Positions 23,096 through 34,489 of a stretch of 64,000 nucleotides of DNA are shown here, piece by piece. The notes under the pieces were generated by a model, which was not told where the DNA came from, ran no database searches, and was given only the letters and a program-made list of their open reading frames with translations. The translations under genes were made by a program, and so were the position numbers. Origin of the DNA: Cocos nucifera (taxonomy: Eukaryota; Streptophyta; Magnoliopsida; Arecales; Arecaceae); contig QRFJ01002090.1 in assembly GCA_006176705.1 (NCBI GenBank), positions 62,001 through 126,000 of the forward strand, in the 5' to 3' direction. Within the stretch, counting starts at the first letter, position 1, and each line of letters begins with the position of its first letter.

Positions 23096-23446
23096 TTGCC
23101 ATCACAGTTCTTCATGAAGGACTTGGGTGAAGCTTCCTACATCTTAGGAATGAAGATCTATAGGGATCGATCTAAAAGGATGCTTGGTATATCCCAGTCC
23201 ACGTACAAAGAAATTATGCTGAAGAGGTTCAGCATGGAGAATTCCAAAAAAGGCTATCTCTCAATAGGTCAAGAAATTTCACTCTCCAAGAAGGATTATC
23301 CGACAACTCTTGAAGAGAGAGAGCATATGAGTAGAATCCCATATGCTCCTGCAGTGGGGTCTATCATGTATGCAATAACATGTACGAGACCAGACGTGGC
23401 ATACTCACTAGGAGTAGTGAATAGATATCAGTCTGATCTTGAATAA
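23096..23446 (+). CDS. Cop-3 RT thumb/connection fragment
   Basis: This 116-residue segment carries FMKDLGEASYILGMKIYRD, SKRMLGISQ and IPYAPAVGSIMYA, the blocks that follow YVDD in copia pol. It stops at TAA 23444-23446 in the middle of the YQSxxEENHW region, and the frame resumes at 23459. Confidence 0.85.
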   Translation: MPSQFFMKDLGEASYILGMKIYRDRSKRMLGISQSTYKEIMLKRFSMENSKKGYLSIGQEISLSKKDYPTTLEEREHMSRIPYAPAVGSIMYAITCTRPDVAYSLGVVNRYQSDLE

Positions 23447-23458
23447 AATCACTGGAAG

Positions 23459-24019
23459 ATGGTTAAAACTATCCTTGAGTATTTGAGAAATACTAAGAAC
23501 CAATGGTTGATTTATGATGCGTCAGATCTGAAACTGATGGGATTTATAGACTTCAGCTTTCAATCTAACCATGATGACAGTAGAAGCATGTTGGGATATA
23601 TCTTTACTCTAAATGATGGAGCTATATGCTGGAAAAATTTTAAGCAGCATATAGTGACAAACTCTATTTGTGAAATGGAGTACATGGCAGCATCCAATGT
23701 AGCAAAGAAAGCTGTATGGCTGAGGAAGTTCATCATCGAGCTCAGAGTAGCACCCTCCATTGATGGTCCAGTTCTACTCTACTGCGACAGCACTGATGTC
23801 ATAGCTCAAGCAAAGGAACTGAAGGCATACCAACGAATAAAGCACATTCTGCACCACTTCCATCTAGTCCGTGAGATCGTGGATCATGGTGACATCGACC
23901 TTCAAAAAATTGATGGAAAGAAGAACCTAGCCGACCCCTTCACTAAAGCTCTAGCAATCAAGGAGTTCGACAACCATAAGTCGAAGATGGGTATTAGATA
24001 CTATGCCGAGTGGCTTTAG
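23459..24019 (+). CDS. Cop-3 RNase H fragment
   Basis: This 186-residue open segment is the RNase H domain to the end of pol. CEMEY and YCDSTD keep the later acidic residues, while the first motif reads FIDFSF where active relatives have YTDSDF, so one aspartate is lost. It ends with KNLADPFTKAL and AEWL, then TAG and the polypurine tract. Confidence 0.88.
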   Translation: MVKTILEYLRNTKNQWLIYDASDLKLMGFIDFSFQSNHDDSRSMLGYIFTLNDGAICWKNFKQHIVTNSICEMEYMAASNVAKKAVWLRKFIIELRVAPSIDGPVLLYCDSTDVIAQAKELKAYQRIKHILHHFHLVREIVDHGDIDLQKIDGKKNLADPFTKALAIKEFDNHKSKMGIRYYAEWL

Positions 24020-24032
24020 GACAAGTGGGAGT

Positions 24033-26496
24033 TATTAAGAATTGTGTCCCAAATGTCAATCGTTAGCCTGTTAATGGTTGAGCTATTTTGTATATATAAT
24101 TGATCATTGATAAATAAAATACTTTGGCTTATTTTTCATCATAAGTCTTCATCTTCTAATGAACTCCATTTTTATGATGAAGTCCTTAGGACTATTTAGT
24201 TTTGATAAAGAGTGGATTTATCGATTAGTCCTTAAATCAGTTCACGACCAAATGATAGGCTGTTAAATAGGATGATAATGTCTATCGAGCATAGGTCGCT
24301 ATATGCCATATAGATTGATTGTCTTCTTAACCAAAGAGTATGAAAATACTAGTATGCCATACAGGTAAGATGTATGGATACATTATCATTGAACGTGACC
24401 AACTCCAAAGCATTCTGTTGTCGAGGATGTCTCTGATGGGATAAAGATATAAGTATCCCTTAGATCTAAGATCACCTCAATGACTTGCAAGCAACTCACT
24501 GTGCTTTGGTATCAGACTAACTAAATTTTTAATTCAATATTAGAAGACTTCTGGGCACGGTCAAGTACTTGCAAAGTTGGTATGTGATCAAGATGGAATT
24601 GACCACTCCAAGAGTTGGAGAAGAATATATCACTATATTTCAATATAGCAAAACCTTGGCCAGGATAATCCATCAAATGGATTTAATATTTTGAAATACA
24701 ATATGGACAATTTGATTAGAATTGATAGTTGAACTTTGAGGTGTCCTATGAGCATGTTGGTCAAGGGGATGAATTATATGGAAACTATATCCGCATGGGT
24801 TCTAAGGATAGTATTCTACACATTCGACCTATCCGACCGTCGGGTATCATTGCTAGATGATCACTTTAATTTTTATAGGAATTTATTTCTATATTACCAG
24901 CTTAAATTCAGATCTATGAGGTCACACACATTAGAGCTTATGATCTGATCAGATGATTGATCAATGATTGAGAATTATTCTAGGGTTAAACGATCAATAC
25001 GATTGATGTTTAACCTAGTGCAATTGTTGCAAGAGGATTAGTTAGCAATTCGATTACTAATTCACTTAATTTGATTAAGCCAAAGGGCTGAGACTAAGTT
25101 GAATTAAATATAATTTAATTAAATTTGGTATGGGCTTGATTGGATCAAGTCCAATTGACTTATTGTATTAGTCAAGTGCAAGAAAAAACTAGTCCTAGTC
25201 TAACTAGGACTTAGGTCAACCTAATTTCCTAATTTGATTAAAAAATTAAATTAAAATTAAATCTAATTTAATCTAATTTAATTGAACCATTAATTGGGTT
25301 AGAATCTAATTTAATTTGGTTGAGTTGGTTTTGGTTTAATTTAGTTTAAGAAACCACTTTGACCAAGTCATAGATAGAATCTTAGTAAGACTAGGATTCC
25401 TCCTTGCGCCACCTTAGTCCCAACATCCTCTTGCCTATTTTTTTGATATTTTTCATGAAAAATCTTTTTCTTTCTGATCTTCATATACGCCCCCTCTCTC
25501 CCTCTCTTTCTCATATGGTAATTGGATAGAAGACCAAGTCAAAGAAGGAGTTTGTTTTGATATTGGATTCTATAAGAACAAACCCAAACTCTTCCCAAAA
25601 GGTGCCACCCCTCTCCTAATTAATTTCTCTCTTATTTCACATGAGAAACCCCTTTTCCTATGTGCCTTTCCTTGCTGGTACATGCCAAAAATTATGGAGA
25701 GGGTGCGCCTTGCCCTATTTGACCTTTTCTTGTCAAGTGTTTGACCAAAACAAGGACTCTTCTTTTCCTATATATTTTTAATGAATTTTAGCTTAAAATT
25801 TTCATGGGTTATAGAACTTTGAGAGTGCTTTGAGGTGTGCAAAAATTAGGGAGAGAGAACCTCTAGGCATGGAGATTCAGTAGACACAAAATTAGATCTT
25901 TAGGTGAGAGCAAAGAGAAGAAGAAGAGGGTCTTCTTCTAGGCTTGCTGTGTTCATCTCTTTCCTTCCTTCTTCCTTGGGTTTCCTAAGAGTGTCTCACA
26001 TCTAAAACCTCTTCTCCTCCTTCACCGCTTTGAAAGAGTTTAATCAAAAAAAAAAAGAAGGCATCTGATCAACCATCGAAGAAAGATCAACGTAGTACTA
26101 GCATACGTGCCGATTTCTGGCATCTGAATTTTTTATTATGATTGTGGATTCGTGTGGATAACTTCTAGTGGTCGGACGTATGTACGGCTTGCAACTTCAT
26201 CCTCAAGCCTGGATTAGTGAGTTAGAACATCTAACTCGCTCAGGTAATAGATCTGATCTATTATGTTTTTTTTATACATGTATGAGATGTAGTGTAGATC
26301 TAGGTTGATGTGATCAACCTTTTCTTCTAATTTTTTTTTTTTTAGATTTAAATATCATGCAATAATCATATAATATGGTCTTATATCTAGGGATTATCTA
26401 ATATTTAGAATTAATTAGATTAATTTTGAGTCTTTCACTGTTGATCTAGAAAAAGTTTCAAGATCTAGTTCTAAAATCCTAGATCTGGTTCCTTCA
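24033..26496 (+). repeat. Cop-3 3' LTR (~2.46 kb)
   Basis: It starts TATTAAGAATTGTG after the purines GGACAAGTGGGAG; the expected TG is TA here. It ends GGTTCCTTCA. It aligns with the minus-strand LTR at 60457-62989 in its first ~150 bases (AATTGTGTCCC, GTCAATCG, ATGGTTG) and at its end. No gene is seen inside. The right flank is Gyp-2 gag relic. Confidence 0.85.
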
Positions 26497-28100
26497 TCAC
26501 CGCCAGAATGTTCGATCTTCCTCTTGACCTTCTTGGCAATAGTGTTCCTCTCCTTCTTCCTCTTCTCCATAACTTTCCCCTACTCAGGAGGTGCAGGGGC
26601 ATCAGCATCATCAGGCAGGGTCAAGCTCGATGGGGCCGCAATAGTTTTTGGGGCATGTATAGCCTGGACCAGTGCAACCGAGCTCATCTCCTCAATGCAA
26701 GCTCTCTTTGATGGTTCCCCTATGGGACCACCCTTTCGAACTTGATTTTCTTAGACAGGCAATTCCACTCCCCCAAAGTCATTTCTGCAATATTAAGAAT
26801 CAAGATCAAAAGAAAAAATAAGTTATAATTGACAAGTCCCGAAAACTACCTGTCGAATCAAGGGGACTAAGATTGAGATTAAACAAGGTTTGATCATCCA
26901 GTAGTCCAAAAATCAGAGGAGCTTGGTAGTCCTTCAATTTGTTGGCTGAGTCCCGATCTTCTTTCTCTAGCCCCGAAGCTCGACGGACTAAATCTCTCAT
27001 ATCTTCCTAGGAAGGAAGTCCTAATTCTAAGGAAGGCCAAGAGATGAAAAAGAATTTTTCTTTCCAATTATGGATAGAAGAAGGAGCACCCTTAAGTAAC
27101 CCCTTCTTACCGAACTGGGAGGAGACGTACCACCAATCTTTGGTAGTGGGATGATGTTTGAAAGTGAAGAAGCTACAAAATAAAGAAATAGTAGATCGGA
27201 CATCAGCCATGACACATAAGAAAAGAATCTCTATGATGAATCTAAATGAGTTCGGTACCATAGAGGCAAAGGAAATGTTCAGAAACATAAAAAGGACCAC
27301 CATAAAAGAAGGGATTGGGAGCCAAAGTCCAGCACGAAGGGCTTCAATATACAAGCAAATGCGACCCAAAGGAGGGGAACAAGCTCGATCGCTGGGATCG
27401 GGGAGTTTGAGTTCATACTCAGGAGGATCCCAAATTGAATCCTAATCAGAGAAAGATCTTCATACCAAAGTTTGCAAGGGATGGTGTCAGGGATGAAAAC
27501 AAGATGGGATACTTCTATAGGTTTGGTATTCTTAAGGGATGGATCCTTCAGAGCCAGTTGGGCTGAACTCTCAGAATAGGTTGATCAGGATTCTTCAGCA
27601 GACATATGGATCAAACCAAGCTTTGAAAAATCTTCAAAAATCAAGAAAAATAAGGCACAAAACATCTTTAAAGAAACCAAATGGACAAGATGCAAAAGTC
27701 ATAGGAATAATCAAAAGAAGAGTTTTAAAACTAACCTAAACTGATTGAGAAGAATGAGGAGGCAACAGACACAATGGTAATCAAATAGGAAGATTCCTGG
27801 GACTGGGAAAGTTGGTGGAAGAACTCGAAACTCTCGAGCAGAAGGAAGATGGAAACCAGAGAAAGAAGGAGAGGAACTCGAGTGAAATGAAGTCCCGAAG
27901 GAAGAAGATAAGCATAAATATCTCGAAGAGCCCGAGGCAGTTATGATTGTAGGTCTTCTCCGATCGATCTTCGATTGACATGTGTCCCACTCATCATGGA
28001 AAAGGGTTGATAGTAGAAGAAATCTTAATTGCACCATACCTTGGATAGAGCTTCTACAGGAGTTCCAAAAATTTATCATTTTGGATCATCCTGTATTGAA
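26497..28100 (-). pseudogene. Gyp-2 gag relic (PF04195-type, putative gypsy)
   Basis: Read on the minus strand this is a broken gag-like protein of plant Ty3/gypsy elements carrying the PF04195 (Transposase_28, putative gypsy type) domain. The domain lies at about 27417-27020. Downstream (27000-26810) a charged segment with LVRRASGLEKEDRD and LLDDQTLF follows, then a basic tail near 26520 (EKRKKERN, KKVKRK). Stops and shifts break it, so no product is expected. The stretch 27450-28100 upstream has no recognisable domain. No pol of this element is present. The plus-strand ORFs in the region are shadows. Confidence 0.75.
27007..27369 (-). CDS. PF04195-type gag domain fragment of Gyp-2
   Basis: This 120-residue open segment has the landmarks of the family: GRICLYIEALRAGLWLPIPSF, then APNS-like MVPNSFRF, and WWYVSS followed by PSSIHNWKEKFFFIS. 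The frame extends upstream of the first Met to about 27417 (LPDPSDRACSPPLG), which belongs to the same domain, so the Met at 27369 is not the natural start. I recognise the family from memory; no search was run. Confidence 0.75.
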   Translation of the reverse strand: MGRICLYIEALRAGLWLPIPSFMVVLFMFLNISFASMVPNSFRFIIEILFLCVMADVRSTISLFCSFFTFKHHPTTKDWWYVSSQFGKKGLLKGAPSSIHNWKEKFFFISWPSLELGLPS

Positions 28101-28794
28101 GAAACTTTGGCGTTAGTACAGAAAAAGCTAAAACTTCCCATCCGATGAGTGTGGAAAATTAGAAAAGAACTTCGATAGGTGCTTTCTTTATACTCCCTTC
28201 CTTTGAACTTCAAATTTGGGAGTAGGGGGATTATTATCGGGGATAAACCTGCTCCTACCAAAGTTTGGTCTGATACTAGTCCCAAGGTAATCCCAAGATG
28301 GCCGACCTTCAAGTTGCATCTACTAAACAATCTTCTCAACTATACGAGTCAACTCCAAAGCTAGCAAATCATTATAGAGCTCGCTCAGACAAGCTCGAAT
28401 AGTAAAAGTGACTACTTTCTGCCTGACAGTAAGGCTTGAGTATTAGAATTCAATTAGTCCGACTTTGCTCAGTGAGAAGTTATAAAAATAGTCAAATCCC
28501 TCCGATATAGGTAGCTAGTCCCAATCGAACTCCTTTCAGATGATCTTGCACAGTAAAAATGGTCACCTAAATAATGGACTAAGCATTCTATCCCTACATA
28601 GCCTAGTCTAGCCAATCTTGAAGCCAACCAAACTTCTTTCTAAGTAGATCACCTTCAAGTCAAATCTCACCATCACAGATTAGAACATATGATAAGAATC
28701 ATAGATTGACAGAGCTTCCTGCTAGATGAACTTCTATGCCTTACTGAGAGTGGCGGATCTCAATCCTATTGAATCTAGAATCTTGGGTGTGCAA
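28101..28794. other. Non-coding stretch with possible Gyp-2 LTR remains
   Basis: No gene. On the minus strand a TATA-like GTATAAAGAAAGC lies near 28190, suitably placed for a promoter upstream of the Gyp-2 gag. On the plus strand GGGAGTAGGGGG at 28218-28229 looks like a gypsy polypurine tract. The two readings conflict in direction, so I leave the orientation open. It ends where the Cop-1b LTR begins. Confidence 0.4.
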
Positions 28795-31079
28795 TGAAGG
28801 AAAAATCCTATTTTCCTGGCATAGATTCGTTCAAATTTAATTGGATCTGAAGGAATATTTCAAAAAAAATTTTTAGAATCCTAATCAAATATGAGATATC
28901 TCGAATTTGATCCTAAAGATCTGATATTAAAAATTAAAAATAAAATTAAATCTAATTTAATTTCATACCTTTTGTTTTGGGTAATTAGATTATCCTATGA
29001 TGATCCTGATTGATCCCGAGGTTCTGGAAGGAGCCACGGACGTGCCTGGCCTCTACCGGTGTCCACTTAGGTAGGATCTAAAGGTCTTCTTCTTCTGAAT
29101 CACCTCTTCAAAAATTAGATCTAGATCTGATCCTAAAGTTCTTCAAAATTTCTTTGAAGAAGCAGCGGTCATCTCTTTCAGCAGTGCTGTCTTCTTCCTG
29201 ATCTGGATGCCTTTCTTCCTTGGAATGCACTTGAACCCATGCCTAACTCCTTTGGGCATGGAGAGGAGAGAGGGAGGTTCAGAGGGAGGCATGAAATAGA
29301 GGATGGTAGCCTTGTGGCATGGTGATAGGAAGAAGCTCTCTAACTCTAGGTGCAGATAGGATTTAAATAGACCCTATTGCGCCATGCAGTGCCACATCAT
29401 CTCGATCAATCAGAGGACTTCATTCAATTAGATCTAAATCTGATTGGTAGGATGATGTCATCTGATCCAATCAGATGAGAGATCCTCAAAAATCCACATA
29501 GGTGGCGCCAAGACTAGAAAAATAGGACTCTTTGGCGCCTAGGTGTTTAAATCCATTGAAATACCTTAGAGACCCATCCGTATGGGACTCCATCCCTTAT
29601 CCACGTGGAGTGCAGGCCTAGGGTGGCATGCACCCTCTCTCTTGCCTCTTTTAGCAGGGGGACAAGAGCCCCAGGTGCTCTCCTATAGGTGCATGACACA
29701 TGGCCCCATGTCCAGGTGTCCAAGGTCAACAGTTGATCTATGTCCAAAAAAATAGGAATTAGCAAGTGACAGAAAATAGCAGGTGCTATCTTGAATCCAT
29801 CTAATGAATTAAGATAATCCTTTTCTAATCTAGACAAGTTTTAGTTAGACTAAGACAAGGTTTTTGAGTGTGCCTAAATAAATTTGGCTCAACCGAGATG
29901 AACCAAAATGATTACAAAAGAAGAATGTTAGGCTCAATCGTGTGCTAGCATGATTTTCTTGAACCTAGTTGGATCTAATCCAAATCAATTGAACTAGGTT
30001 AGTCTAATTGATGACATCCAGATCCAAATTTTTATTTATGTGATCTAGTTAAGTTCATTTCCGTATGGTAATGAGACATGTCACGATCTCTATCATCGAC
30101 ATCATCGAAACACCTTTCTATGGATCAGAACTTTTCTAATTCATACAATTAGAATAATTGATCATCTAAATCATTCTAATTACTTTCAAAATCCACTAGT
30201 GACATCTAGCAGTATATGGTGGAAATCCATCAGAATCAAAAGCAAACCTCTCAATGTAGCTATTTGCATGATTGTTTTGTTCTATCTTAAGCCCTGACAG
30301 GATAGGGTTAAGGTGAACTTGTCAAACCCAATATCTATCATATAAATTAATTATTCGATTTGAGTCCAATGTGAAATTCTAATAGAAACTCTTTCTATCA
30401 TCTTCACTCTGCCATGGCTATGGGCTTAAGGACTCAATCTCATGATTATCATAGGACTACTCTTCATCTATCGAGGTAGATAGATCCCTTATTGGTGCAA
30501 TCCAATTCCTACAAAGAATATGCTATGACCAACATACACCTCAGGATTCTGAATAACTAAAAGATTGATTTATAATATAGTAAAACTATAACACCCTCAA
30601 AATAAACTATCGATGTACCTTAGGTCAAAGAACCAGACACACCATTGCAGTATTGAGTCAGTCATCGACGAGAAGGTAGACTTCTTTATGACTGCTCGAG
30701 GTGGTCATGCTCAGTGCCCTCATTCTCTAATGAGTATCTGTACTCTCGCTCTAATGTCTCCACACCATAGACTCAAGACACATCTATCCTAAGAAAGTGA
30801 TCATATACCAACCTTCTATATCAATCACCATCCTCGTGATGATCTTATGATCGGAAGCTATTTATGAGTTAATTATGAAAATTCATGTCTTAAATTTTCA
30901 ACTCTTGAAAATATGAATTGTCACTACCATTAACTTAAAGGATGTATCACAGATACTTTAAATACATACTATAATAGAAAATAATTTTTTTATTAATTTA
31001 TAGTCAAAATTATAAAATTATCCTTAGAAGTGTCTTACAAGTATTTAGCTAATTTGGCTTCTAGGGCACACATCTAACA
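28795..31079 (-). repeat. Cop-1b 3' LTR, minus strand (~2.28 kb)
   Basis: Reading right to left it starts TGTTAGATGTGTGCCC at 31079 and ends CCTTCA at 28795, matching the Cop-1b LTR at 18967 better than the Cop-1 LTRs. The polypurine tract and pol end lie on its right. Confidence 0.9.
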
Positions 31080-31093
31080 AACTCCCACTTGAC

Positions 31094-31563
31094 CTAAAGC
31101 CAATTGGCTACAAATCTAAGTCCCATCTTCTCAAGGTGGGCTTCGATCTTCTGCTGGCTTAATGACTTTGTCAGTGGATCAGCTGCATTGTCTGCAGTAT
31201 CGACTATTTTGATCTCGACGTATACCTTCTCGATGTAGTCACGGATCAGGTGCTATCGCCGCTCGATGTGCTTGGATTTTTGGTGAGATCTCGGCTCCTT
31301 AGCTAGGGCTATGGCACCATTATTATCACAGTACAGAGGGATGACATCTTATGGCATCACTCCAAGTTTTGCAGTAAACTTCTTATACTAGAATGCCTCC
31401 TTTGCAACCTATGATGTAGTGATGTACTCTGCTTCCATGGTGGAGTCTGCTATCATCGTCAGCTTGAAACTCTTCCAACTGACAACTTCACCATTATAAA
31501 TAAAAAGACTTTCAGATGTTGACTTTTGATTATCTATGTTGGATATGAAATCCGAGTCTGTAT
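31094..31563 (-). pseudogene. Cop-1b pol 3' end, cut by an LTR
   Basis: The minus strand reads the end of RNase H: DSDF, DNQKSTSES (a changed DDRKSTSGS), MEAEY, the aspartate region, and the last codons before TAG at 31096-31094. The polypurine tract CAAGTGGGAG stands at 31083-31092. The pol is lost upstream of the YTDSDF motif because the LTR at 31564 begins there. Several stops and shifts are present. Confidence 0.85.
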
Positions 31564-33835
31564 TGAAGAAAAATCCTAATTTCCCAGACCAGGTTCGTTC
31601 AGATTTGATCGGATCAAGAGATATATTTCAATTTTTTTTTTTGATCCGAATCAGATCTGGAATGTTCAGATCTAATTTTCATTATTTTAATAATTAAAAT
31701 AAAATATAGATAAATTAAATTAGATTTAATTTATCTTGATATAGGGTAATCCTATTACCCGTTGATGATCCTGTAAGTAGCAGAAGATTTTGGATCTAGC
31801 CACGCAAGTGCCTGGCTTCTACTGGTATTCACTCAAGCTGGATCTGGAGATGCTCTTCTTCTCTATCATATCTCCAAAAATTAGATCTGAATCTGATTTG
31901 GAGGATCTTCAAAATAGCTTTCGAAGATCAACAGTTGTCCTTTGCAGCAGCGCAGCCTTCTAGCTTTCTGTCGCCTTTCTCTCATCTGAATCGCACCAAC
32001 TGAAATCCCAAACTACTTTGGGTGTGGAGAGGAGAGGGAGAAGATGGACTTAGCATGGAGGAGGAGGAGAGAGGCAGCCCTTGGGCATGGGAATTTTTCT
32101 CATGTATTTTTGAGTTGGGCGCAGGGTCTTATTCATAGACTATGGGTGATCCAACTTCTCTTCTTCCCAACCAATCACAACCCTTTATCAAATCATATCT
32201 AAATCTGATTAGTGGGAATAGAGTCCCTTGAATTCATTTTTAGATGGTGCCTAAGACTAATCAAAGTTGGTTCTTAGAAGGAGTCTAATCGGAATCCAAA
32301 AAGGAGATAGAGTCCTCATTCAATGGGGACTCTTGGGCACCTCAAGCTTGGGCGCACGCCAAGGGTGGCATGCGCCCTCCTCCTTGCTAGTTTTTGGCAG
32401 GGGGACAAGCCCCCACTAACTCTCCAATAGGGGTGTGACACGTGGATAGAAGTCAAAGTGTCAATGGTGAATATTTGACTAGTCAAAGGTCAACTTTAGA
32501 CCAAAGTCAAAGGACGAGAAATAGCAGGTGACCAAAAATGGTAGGTATTATCTTCCAAAATAAGACAACCCTTTTCTGACCTAGATAGATTCCAGTCAGA
32601 CTAAGTGAAGGCCTCTGATTGAGTACAAACTTCTTTGGCTTAGTCAGGATAATTATTTATGATAGTAAAAGAAGAACGTTAGGTTCAATCGAGTGCTAGC
32701 ATGATTTCCTTGAACCTAATTGAATCTCATTCAGATCAATTGAACTAGATCAGTTCAATTGATGATCATCAGATTTAAACCCTTATTTGTATGACCCAAT
32801 TAGGTTCAATTCTGTATTGTAATGGGATATGTCATGATCTCTGTCATTGACATCATCGAAACTCCTTTCGATGGATCAGAACTCTTCTGATTCGAACAGC
32901 TAAAATGATCGATCATCTAAATCATTCTAATCGCTCCCAAAATCCACCAGTGACACCTAGCAGTATATGGTGGCAACCCATCAGAGCTGAATGTGAACCT
33001 CTTGGTGCAGCTACCTATGTGATTAAGTTCTTCTATCTTCAGCCCCGATCAGATTAGGGTTAAGGTGAACTCGTCAAACCCTAGATTTTGTCATATGATG
33101 TAATCATTCGATTTAAGTCCGATGTGAAAATCTAAATAGAAACTCTTTCTATTATTTCATTTTGCCATGGCCATGGGCTTCTGGGTTTGATTCTCATGAT
33201 CATCATAGGGCTGCTCCTCTACCACTGAGGTAGATAAATTCCATCTTGATGCAGTCCAGTTCCTACAATGAACATGCTATAGCCAACATACACCTCAGGA
33301 TTCTGAATGGCTAGGAGATCGAGTTATGGTGTAGTCAAACTATAACACCCTCAAGATGAACTGTCGATGCACCCTCAGATCAAAGAACCAGATACACCAC
33401 TGCAGCATCGAGTCAGTCATTGACGAGAAGGTAGACTTCCTAATGATAACTCGAGGTGGTCATGCTCAACGCCCTTATTCTCTAACGAGTATCTGTACTC
33501 TCGCTCCGATGTCTCTACACCATAGACTCAAGGCTCATCTACTAAAGAAAAGCGATTGTACACCAACCTTTTGGATTAATCACCATCCTCATGATGATCC
33601 TATGGTCGGAAGCATTTTTTGATTTAATAATGATTATTCATGTCTTAAATTTTCAACTCTTGAAAATATGAATTATCATTATCATTAACTCAAAGGATGT
33701 ATCACAGACACTAAATACACATATGTGATAGAAAATAACCCATTTTATTGATTATAGTTAAAATTATAATTTTGCCCCTAGAAGTGTATTATAAGTGTCA
33801 GCCAATTCTGGCTTCTAGGGCACATATATCTAACA
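31564..33835 (-). repeat. Cop-1 3' LTR, minus strand (2272 bp)
   Basis: Reading right to left it starts TGTTAGATATATGTGCCC at 33835 and ends TTCTTCA at 31564. It aligns along its length with the other Cop-1 LTRs with moderate divergence. Its TATA box reads TCTATGAATA (32139-32130), one change from the intact TCTATAAATA. It sits immediately against the broken Cop-1b pol, as expected if it inserted there; the flank TGTAT at 31559-31563 is the candidate target-site copy. Confidence 0.9.
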
Positions 33836-33849
33836 ATCTCTCAGTTATT

Positions 33850-34489
33850 CTAATGCCAATTGGCTACAAGTCTAAGTCCCATCTTCTCAAGGTGGGCTTC
33901 GATTTTTTATTGTCCCAATGGCTTTGTAAATGGGTCTGCCGCATTATCTGCGGAATTGACTCTCTTGACCTCGACGTATCCCTTCTCGAGGTAATCGTGG
34001 ATGAGATGGTATCGTCGCTTAATGTGCTTGAATTTTTGGTGAGACCTCGAAACCTTAGCAAGGGCTATGGTGCCATTATTGTTGCAGTATAGAGGAATGG
34101 CATCTGATGGTATTACTCTAATTTCTGTAGCAAACTTCTTGTACTAGAATGCTTTCTTCGTAGCCTCTGATGCAGCGATATATTCTACTTTCATAGTGAA
34201 ATCTGCTATCATGGTTTGCTTGGAACTCTTCCAGCTGACGGTACCACCATTACACACAAACAGACTCCCAGATGTTGACTTTCGATCATCTACATCGGAC
34301 ATGAAATCCGAATCTGTGTATCCCTGAACTTGGAGTTCTCCGTTACCAAAGACCAACATCATATCCTTAGTTCTTCTTAAGTACTAAGGATACATTTCAC
34401 AGAAGTCCAGTGTTCTTCACCTGAATTTGATTGATATCTGCTTGTGACACTCACAGCATGGGCTATATTAGATCGTATACATAGCATGG
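33850..34489 (-). pseudogene. Cop-1 pol 3' end, cut by Gyp-1 LTR
   Basis: The minus strand carries the end of RT/RNase H from the CTRPDIAHAVSV region through YTDSDFMSDVDDRKSTSGS and a changed MEAEY (MKVEY) to the final TAG at 33852-33850. The block 34144-34362 is one open piece. A 5-base-type junction at 34489/34490 replaces the rest of pol with the start of the Gyp-1 LTR. The polypurine tract is mutated (AACTGAGAGAT in place of AAGTGGGAGAT). Confidence 0.88.

Larger units (their letters stand above)
22691..24019 (+). pseudogene. Cop-3 pol 3' part: RT and RNase H, broken
   Basis: It starts within RT at the TFSPVAMLK block and ends with AEWL-TAG at 24017-24019, followed by a polypurine tract and a Cop-3 LTR. 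Gag, protease, integrase and the first part of RT are absent. Stops interrupt it after residue DILAL (23078) and at a TAA near 23444 where relatives read a glutamate-type codon. The RT motif YVDD is changed to YVDG, so the enzyme would be inactive. The same family appears on the minus strand at 63004-64000. Confidence 0.92.

Noticed and set aside
26508..26745. Plus-strand ORFs with a membrane-like start (LLPLL, FLSFFLFSI)
   Set aside because: They are antisense to the basic tail of the Gyp-2 gag, which turns Lys/Glu codons into Phe/Leu codons.
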